Shown here: piece after piece, positions 42,100-47,648 of the stretch
How positions within the stretch are numbered: position 1 is the stretch's first letter
Layout of the letters: each line of letters opens with the position of its first letter
DNA from: an uncultured Chloroflexota bacterium
GTDB taxonomy: Bacteria; Chloroflexota; Anaerolineae; Aggregatilineales; Phototrophicaceae
Assembly: GCA_903864435.1 (NCBI GenBank)
Contig: CAIPFY010000044.1
Location: 1-47,648, forward strand
Direction of reading: 5' to 3'
Length of the DNA: 47,648 nt
The notes under the pieces: model-generated
What the model was told of the DNA's origin: nothing
The model's database searches: none
Seen by the model: only the letters and a program-made list of their open reading frames with translations
Translations under genes and position numbers: made by a program

Positions 42100-42555
42100 T
42101 CACAGCGTAAAATGCCGCTTGAGAATCAACCCGTCCGCATCATAAAAGCCTTCGCCGTCCGCCTGAAGTAACCCTTTACGGGAAGTGAATAGCCACTCCC
42201 ACAGCACATCAATCCGGCTTAACACCGGTTCAGCATCTTCGCCTTCCCACTGGGCTTCCACCGCCACAATGGTTTGCGTCGTTTGCAGCACTTCGCGCAC
42301 ACGATTCTCAGCAGGCGAATTGCCATCCCCCACCAGATCACGAAATTCAGCCAGATCGTCCTGAAAAATGTCGTCATCCTGTCCGTTGATTTCGACCAGT
42401 GCCAGCCGCTGCTCCCCATACGACAGCACCGCCAGTTCACGCAGTTCGTCTATCTCCAGCCGGTACTGCGGGTCGAGCTTACGCAGGGCGGTCTGAACCG
42501 ATAAGAAATCCAACCCCTGTGCATCAGCTGCGAAAAAGCGAAAGAAATAACCCAC
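42100..42555 (-). CDS. Unrecognised acidic protein
   Basis: 151 residues, rich in Asp and Glu, with no signal peptide or membrane helix. I do not recognise the family. The pattern suggests mixed alpha/beta: AVLSYGEQRLALVEINGQ, then a long helix-like stretch AENRVREVLQTTQTIVAVEAQW, then VLWEWLFTSRKGLLQADGEGFYDADGLIL. GTG 42553-42555 has AAAGGGG upstream. It lies 12 bp after the M42 peptidase gene in the same direction, so the two are probably co-transcribed, and its stop lies 7 bp from the convergent P460 gene. Confidence 0.75.
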   Translation of the reverse strand: MGYFFRFFAADAQGLDFLSVQTALRKLDPQYRLEIDELRELAVLSYGEQRLALVEINGQDDDIFQDDLAEFRDLVGDGNSPAENRVREVLQTTQTIVAVEAQWEGEDAEPVLSRIDVLWEWLFTSRKGLLQADGEGFYDADGLILKRHFTL

Positions 42556-42567
42556 AAACCGCCCCTT

Positions 42568-43614
42568 TCAACGCACAACAAAATCCTCATCCACCTTCAG
42601 GGAGCGCACAAACAGCGCGATCAACTGCGCCGCCTGCTCCACATCGCTCATGGCAACCATTTCATTCGGGGAGTGCATGTAGCGGTTGGGGATCGAAACT
42701 ACGCCGCAGGCCACGCCCGAACGCGACAGATGAATCGCGTCCGCATCCGTACCGGAAGAATCGGTATTGATCTTCACCGTGTACGAAATCCCCGCCTGCT
42801 CTGCCAAGTCCATCAACCGCTGTGTCACCAACGGGTGATTGACCGAACCTACCGCCAGCGCCGGCCCACCGCCCAATCGTGCCTCGCCGCGCAGCTTCTT
42901 ATCCGCCGTCGGATAATCCGTCGCGTGGGTCACATCCACCACAATCGCCACCTGCGGCTGAAAATCATACGCGGCGGTATATGCGCCTGCGAACGTGATT
43001 TCTTCCTGAATGGTCGCCACAGCCGCCACCGGAACCGCCGGACGTTCCGCTGCCAGCAGGCGCAGCGCCTCCAGCACCGTATACGCGCCAATCCGGTTGT
43101 CCAGACTGCGAGACACCACCCGCCCGTTCGGGAGTTCATAAGTCGTGCTGTCAATCACGCCATACGTCCCCACCCGCACCAGCGTTTGCGCTTCTTCCTT
43201 CGACCGCACACCGATGTCAATCCACATATTTTCGATCTTCGGTTGCGGTTCATCCGGTTTCATCAGATGAATCGGCTTCTTGCCGATGCACCCCAGCACA
43301 TCGCCCTGCTTGCCCAGCAACCGGATGCGCTGCCCGATCAGCACCGTCGGGTCCCATCCGCCCACGCCCGCGAACGACAGGAATCCCTCGTCATCAATAT
43401 GCGTAATCAGCAGGCCAATCTCGTCAATATGCCCCGCCAGCAGCACTCGCGGCCCGCTGGAAGCCTCCAGCAGCGCGTAACTGTTGCCGCGCACATCGCC
43501 CCACACGCGATCCGCAAACGATTCGGTTTCGCCGCGCCACAGGCGGGCAGGTGCGATTTCATTGCCGGAAGGCCCCGGCGCATTCAGCAGTTGTTTAAGA
43601 AATGGCATACTCAT
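42568..43614 (-). CDS. M42-family metallo-aminopeptidase
   Basis: A 348-residue cytosolic di-metal peptidase of the M42 family (tetrahedral aminopeptidases/FrvX). Metal ligands are in LLAGHIDEIGL (His, Asp), SRSLDNRIGAY (Asp), TIQEEITFAG (catalytic and ligand Glu), VDVTHATD (Asp) and the final YMHSPNEM (His). Length is typical. These enzymes trim short peptides; some relatives act as glycosidases or deblocking peptidases. ATG 43612-43614 is used; a second in-frame ATG follows two codons later. It is followed by the unknown 151-residue protein. Confidence 0.92.
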   Translation of the reverse strand: MSMPFLKQLLNAPGPSGNEIAPARLWRGETESFADRVWGDVRGNSYALLEASSGPRVLLAGHIDEIGLLITHIDDEGFLSFAGVGGWDPTVLIGQRIRLLGKQGDVLGCIGKKPIHLMKPDEPQPKIENMWIDIGVRSKEEAQTLVRVGTYGVIDSTTYELPNGRVVSRSLDNRIGAYTVLEALRLLAAERPAVPVAAVATIQEEITFAGAYTAAYDFQPQVAIVVDVTHATDYPTADKKLRGEARLGGGPALAVGSVNHPLVTQRLMDLAEQAGISYTVKINTDSSGTDADAIHLSRSGVACGVVSIPNRYMHSPNEMVAMSDVEQAAQLIALFVRSLKVDEDFVVR

Positions 43615-43638
43615 AGCCCGATAGTCTCCTTGTGTGAA

Positions 43639-43667
43639 AACCGCCCCTCCGAGATGGAGAGGCGGTT
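43639..43667 (-). terminator. Terminator after the giant repeat protein
   Basis: Read leftward: AACCGCCTCTCC, short loop, GGAGGGGCGGTT, followed by TTCAC. About 11 of 12 pairs fit. It lies 37 bases after the stop of the giant gene and 25 bases before the M42 gene. Confidence 0.8.
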
Positions 43668-43703
43668 GCCTGAACGAACAATAAACCCGCGTTGCAATCC
43701 GTT

Positions 43704-46700
43704 TTACCGGACGGGCAAGCTATCCACCGACCCGCGCAATCCCACCGGCAGCGAGGGAATCCAGCCGACCACACCATTATAAATGACCTGCAACCAGAAA
43801 GTCTGCTTCTCTTGCACGCTCCGCCCAATCACGATCAATTCCGTATTCGCTGGAATAACCGCGATGGAAGGCATACGCGGGCTGGGGCGCCGCCGCAGAT
43901 CAATGATCGCATCTGTCACCACACGCACACCAATATCCGGTGCGCCGTCAATCTGGTCAAACACGCTCCCTGCCGCAACAATCGCGCTGACCGTCCCCCC
44001 CACGTCTAAGAAGCGACCGGACACCCAGCCCTGCCGCCCGTTGACCTCGATCAGATACCACGTATACATCCCCTCGTCGCTGTTCATGCCAACGATCGAG
44101 TAGGGCGCCCCCGGACGCAGCACCCCGATTAACGATGCGCCCAAGTACGGCCCGGTGCGAATCGCCAGACCATTCACGCCCTGAACCGTTCCGGTGGCCG
44201 GCACGATGATCGTTGCCGTTGGCGCAGGCGGCGGGGTGGGCGACGCCACAAAACCAATCGGCGTGGCTGTCACCACCACCGTCGCACTCCCCGTACAGGC
44301 TAGGCTATAAGTGACCGTCGCCTGTGAAGGCACGTTGGTAGTAACGGTCAGCAGCGCCGTCCGCAATCCGACAGAAGTCGGAATACAGGTGATGGTGATC
44401 GAACGCGCCGTGCCACCATCCGCAATGCTGAAAGGCGGCGCACCCGCGGTAATCGCAAACTCTGCTGATCCCGAAATCGTCGCCGAATTGATGTTCAGCG
44501 CCGCCCCGCCTGTCTCAAAAATGGTCAGGTTGTTGGAGATGGCGGTGCCAATCAGCACCGTCCCGATGTCCAGCGTAGAACTAGGCGCAGGAGTTGAGCC
44601 ATAAGCCGCGCTCCCCGTAGCCACATCGCAACGCACCGTGTAGTTGGCGGGGGTTCCCGTTGCCGTGTGCGTCACCACCAGACTAGCGGTGAAACTGCCG
44701 ATGGCGTTGGCCGCACACTGAATGGTAATGTTGGTGGATTGTCCAGAAGGTATATTCACCGTTGGCGACGACACCAACGAAAGCTGCGTACTGGCACTCA
44801 GCACCACATTGGTAATATCCAGCGCACCCGTTCCAGTGTTCGTCACCTGGATCGTCCCGCTGGCGCCTGTCCCCAGCGGCGTTGTGATCGTCACCGTCGA
44901 ACCCGGCACAGGATTCGAGGTATACACCGGCGTCGGCGGTGCGGCAGTCACATTACAAGTCACGTTGTAGGTCGCGGGACTACCTGCTGCATTGTGGTTC
45001 ACCGTCAACGTCCCGCCGAACGTCCCTACCGATGCCGAACTGCACTGCACCGGAACATTGACTGATGCGCCGCCATCTGCGATGGTAAAACTCGATGTCG
45101 CCACCGACAGCGCCGGCCCGCCCGTCACGCTATAGCCGGAAATGGTCAGATCAGCATTCCCCGCTTCGCTCACGACCAGATTGGTCGTTCCTGCTGCTGC
45201 GGTGGTCGTGTTGATGGTAATAGTACCAGCCACCGCTGGCACAGAACCATAAATCGGGGCGGTGGCATTCACCGTACACGACACCGGATAGGTCGCCGCA
45301 GCACCAGCGTTGTGGTTCACCGTCAACGTCCCGGAGTATGTTCCCGCCGTTGCCGCGTTACAGGTGATCGTCAAATCCACACTCACGCCACCGTTAGCAA
45401 TGCTAAAACTCGCCCCCGCCACGCTGCTCACGCTCAATTCTGGCCCGCCCGTAATGCTGTAACTGGTGATATTCAGCGCGGCGGTTCCCGTCTCACTGAT
45501 CGTCACAGTCGCGGTACTCGCCACATTCGGAATGGTCGCTGGCACCGTAATAGATGACCCCGCCACAGGCGACGAATTGTATCCGGCAGTCGCCACCGTA
45601 CACGACACCGCGTAGGTCGCGGCAGTACCGGCGTTATGGTTTACCGTCAATGTCCCCGTATACGTCCCGTCCGCCACCGCATCACACGTAATCGTCAAAT
45701 CCACACTCGCGCCGCCATCGGCAATGCTGAAACTCGCCCCTGCCAAACTGCTCACGCTCAGTTCCGGCCCACCCGTAATGCTGTAGCTGGTGATATCCAG
45801 TTGGGCATTTCCCGACTCGCTGATCGTCACCGTAGACGTACTCGGCGTATTGATCGGCGTCGTCGGCACTGTGATCGGTGTCCCCGCCGCGGGCGACGAA
45901 CTGTACCCCGGCGCATTCACCGTACACGACACATCATAAACCGCCGGACTGCCGGATGCGTTGTGATTCACCGTCAGTTGCCCGGTGTACGTCCCTCCTG
46001 CCGCCGCGTTGCAGGTGATCGTCAAATCCACACTCGCACCGCCATCCGCGATGCTAAAACTCGCCCCCGACAGACTGTTCACACTCAGTTCTGCATCACC
46101 CGTGATGCCGTAGCTAGTGATATCCAGTTGGGCATTTCCCGACTCGCTGATCGTCACCGTAGACGTACTCGCCACGCTAGGGGTTGTCGCAGGCACAGTG
46201 ATAGACGCAGGCGAACCGCTTGTCCCCGCCGCTGGTGACGAACTATACACCGGACTCGCCACAGTACACGACACCGCGTAGGTCGCCGCAGCGCCAGCGT
46301 TATGATTGACTGTCAGCGTTCCCGTATACGTCCCGTCTGTCGCCGCGTTGCAGGTGATCGTCAAATCCACACTCGCGCCGCCATCCGCGATGCTGAAACT
46401 CGCCCCCGCCAAACTGCTCACGCTCAGTTCCGGCCCGCCCGTGATGCTGTAGCCCGTGATATTCAGCGCAACATTCCCCGACTCGCTGATCGTCACCGTA
46501 GACGTACTCGCTGTATTGATCGGCGTCGTCGGCACCGTGATCGGCGTCCCGTCCGCAGGTGACGAACTGTACCCCGGCGACCCTACCGCGCACGATACCG
46601 CATAAGTCGCATCAGCACCGGCGTTGTGGCTCACGGTCAACGTTCCCGTGTACGTTCCAGCACTTGCCGCGTTACAGGTGATCGTCAAATCCACACTCGC

Positions 46701-47648
46701 GCCGCCATCGGCGATGCTGAATGGGGCTGCCGTTCCACTCACGCTCAATTCCGGCCCGCCCGTAATGCTGTAGCCAGTGATGTCCAGTTGAGCATCCCCC
46801 GACTCGCTAATCGTCACCGTAGACGTACTCGCTGTATTGATCGGCGTGGTCGGCACCGTGATCGGCGTCCCGTCCGCAGGTGACGAACTGTACCCCGGTG
46901 CCGTCACCGTACACGACACATCGTAAACCGCCGGGCTGCCGACTGCGTCATGGTTCACCGTCAGCGTACCCGTATGCGTTCCAGCAGTAGCCCCGCTACA
47001 CGTCACCGTCAAATCCACACTCGCGCCACCATCTAGGATGCTGAAACTCGCCCCCGACAGACTGCTCACGCTCAATTCTGTATCGCCCGTGAGGCTGTAA
47101 CTGGTGATGCTCAACGTTGCGTTACCCGTCTCGCTGATCGGCAGATCAAATGTACTCGGCGTGCCAACGAGGGTCGCCGGCACAGTGATGGAACCGGGCA
47201 AAAGGGTCGTCCCCGCTGCGGGCACCGAACTGTACCCCGGCCCATCGTTGTCCGTCACATTCGCCGCCACATCCCCGATGGTCACACCCGTATAGTCCGC
47301 ACCGGAGGCCGTCACCGCATGGGTAATGGTACAGGTATGCGCCCCTTCCACCACCGCATCATCCACCGCCGTGACCGTGATCGTCTGCGCGGTGCGGTTT
47401 CCCGCTAGGAAAGTGATGCTAGTCGAACTGACATTACACTGCGTATCGGGCGTGATGCTGATCGTCAGATCCGCCACAGGCAGGGTGTCCGGCTGAATGG
47501 TGTAGCTACCGGTAGCCCCGCCCTCGGTAATATTCACAGCGGTATTGCCCAGTGTCACCCCCACCACATCCACGTTGGTGATGGTTGCTGTCACGTCCGA
47601 CAGCGTGAACGCCTTATAGATCGCATCAACAGTAGTGATGGCATTCAC
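43704..47648 (-). CDS. Giant extracellular repeat protein, C-terminal 1314 residues (5' end outside window)
   Basis: The N-terminus lies beyond base 47648. The visible part begins with a Calx-beta-like stretch (VNITEGGATGSYTIQPDTLP and VDDAVVEGAHTCTIT). Nine immunoglobulin-like repeats of about 105-120 residues follow, each opening with a YSSSPAxGT-type strand and containing ISESGNAxLxITxYSITG, FSIADGGASVDLTITC and GTLTVNHNA. This is the choice-of-anchor-D/ASH-type pattern. A PTPPPAPTAT linker leads to two SH3b-like domains (NGLAIRTGPYLGASLIGVL to GRQGWVSGRFLDVGG, and RRRPSPRMPSIAVIPANTEL to GVVGWIPSLPVG). Paired Cys recur per repeat. It is probably a cell-surface adhesion or sheath protein. 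Confidence 0.85.
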   Translation of the reverse strand: MNAITTVDAIYKAFTLSDVTATITNVDVVGVTLGNTAVNITEGGATGSYTIQPDTLPVADLTISITPDTQCNVSSTSITFLAGNRTAQTITVTAVDDAVVEGAHTCTITHAVTASGADYTGVTIGDVAANVTDNDGPGYSSVPAAGTTLLPGSITVPATLVGTPSTFDLPISETGNATLSITSYSLTGDTELSVSSLSGASFSILDGGASVDLTVTCSGATAGTHTGTLTVNHDAVGSPAVYDVSCTVTAPGYSSSPADGTPITVPTTPINTASTSTVTISESGDAQLDITGYSITGGPELSVSGTAAPFSIADGGASVDLTITCNAASAGTYTGTLTVSHNAGADATYAVSCAVGSPGYSSSPADGTPITVPTTPINTASTSTVTISESGNVALNITGYSITGGPELSVSSLAGASFSIADGGASVDLTITCNAATDGTYTGTLTVNHNAGAAATYAVSCTVASPVYSSSPAAGTSGSPASITVPATTPSVASTSTVTISESGNAQLDITSYGITGDAELSVNSLSGASFSIADGGASVDLTITCNAAAGGTYTGQLTVNHNASGSPAVYDVSCTVNAPGYSSSPAAGTPITVPTTPINTPSTSTVTISESGNAQLDITSYSITGGPELSVSSLAGASFSIADGGASVDLTITCDAVADGTYTGTLTVNHNAGTAATYAVSCTVATAGYNSSPVAGSSITVPATIPNVASTATVTISETGTAALNITSYSITGGPELSVSSVAGASFSIANGGVSVDLTITCNAATAGTYSGTLTVNHNAGAAATYPVSCTVNATAPIYGSVPAVAGTITINTTTAAAGTTNLVVSEAGNADLTISGYSVTGGPALSVATSSFTIADGGASVNVPVQCSSASVGTFGGTLTVNHNAAGSPATYNVTCNVTAAPPTPVYTSNPVPGSTVTITTPLGTGASGTIQVTNTGTGALDITNVVLSASTQLSLVSSPTVNIPSGQSTNITIQCAANAIGSFTASLVVTHTATGTPANYTVRCDVATGSAAYGSTPAPSSTLDIGTVLIGTAISNNLTIFETGGAALNINSATISGSAEFAITAGAPPFSIADGGTARSITITCIPTSVGLRTALLTVTTNVPSQATVTYSLACTGSATVVVTATPIGFVASPTPPPAPTATIIVPATGTVQGVNGLAIRTGPYLGASLIGVLRPGAPYSIVGMNSDEGMYTWYLIEVNGRQGWVSGRFLDVGGTVSAIVAAGSVFDQIDGAPDIGVRVVTDAIIDLRRRPSPRMPSIAVIPANTELIVIGRSVQEKQTFWLQVIYNGVVGWIPSLPVGLRGSVDSLPVR
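45280..47230. repeat. Coding tandem repeats of about 325 bp
   Basis: Six neighbouring units share long near-identical DNA, for example GTCAAATCCACACT recurring near 45370, 45693, 46021, 46360, 46683 and 47008, spacing 323-339 bases. They encode repeats within the giant protein. The high similarity at DNA level points to recent duplication or gene conversion. The outer units (43.9-45.3 kb) are more diverged. Confidence 0.85.

Noticed and set aside
45280-47230. Regular repeats that could suggest a CRISPR array
   Set aside because: The period is about 325 bases and the repeats are in-frame protein modules, not short repeats with spacers.

Overview
The window looks like a chromosomal segment of a Chloroflexota bacterium, probably Anaerolineae-like. 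This is an inference from gene content: secreted and lipoprotein LysM proteins with long Thr/Pro linkers, a zinc-ribbon/LysM membrane protein, very large choice-of-anchor-type repeat proteins, a T-box leader on valS, and frequent GTG/TTG starts. No phage, transposon, rRNA or CRISPR was seen. Housekeeping and accessory genes are mixed, in short and tightly packed operons. Both ends cut through genes.

Left part (1-7.1 kb). A MarR regulator and the start of an ABC exporter are read leftward from a promoter overlapped by a perfect palindrome (1340-1360). Facing away is a five-gene cluster (1533-7085): a BacD-like ATP-grasp ligase, a cytosolic subtilisin-like protease, an esterase-fold protein, a RimK-like ATP-grasp enzyme and a circularly permuted ATP-grasp enzyme. 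Three unlike ATP-dependent carboxylate-amine ligases next to two hydrolases suggest an uncharacterised peptide or amide-forming pathway. This is the best candidate in the window for an undescribed system.

Metabolic block (7.1-20 kb). A leftward operon matches E. coli ydcSTUVW in gene content, with shuffled order: a YdcS-like binding protein, a PatD-like gamma-aminobutyraldehyde dehydrogenase, an ABC ATPase and two permeases. A BadF/GlcNAc-kinase-like ATPase is added at the end, and a hairpin after the binding-protein gene probably sets its relative expression. Upstream of it in the sequence lies a fully overlapping pyrB-pyrC-pyrD-pyrE-pyrF operon for UMP synthesis. Divergent from pyr is purB, whose predicted promoter implies a leaderless mRNA.

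Middle (20-32 kb). This holds a TatA/B-like protein, an iron-type alcohol dehydrogenase with an LsrG-like monooxygenase, a tiny HEAT-repeat protein, and valS under a valine T-box (GUC specifier). Next come a toxin-antitoxin pair (fused Phd/UPF0175-type antitoxin, frameshifted PIN toxin), purH, tRNA-Thr(CGT), udk, and a PAS histidine kinase followed closely by mutL.

Right part (32-47.6 kb). This holds two related LysM proteins, a degenerate nucleotidyltransferase-like protein, a PfkB kinase and a 1488-residue secreted pullulanase with five X25-type modules. It continues with a cytochrome P460-like protein, an unknown acidic protein, an M42 aminopeptidase, and the C-terminal 1314 residues of a giant repeat protein ending in two SH3-like domains.
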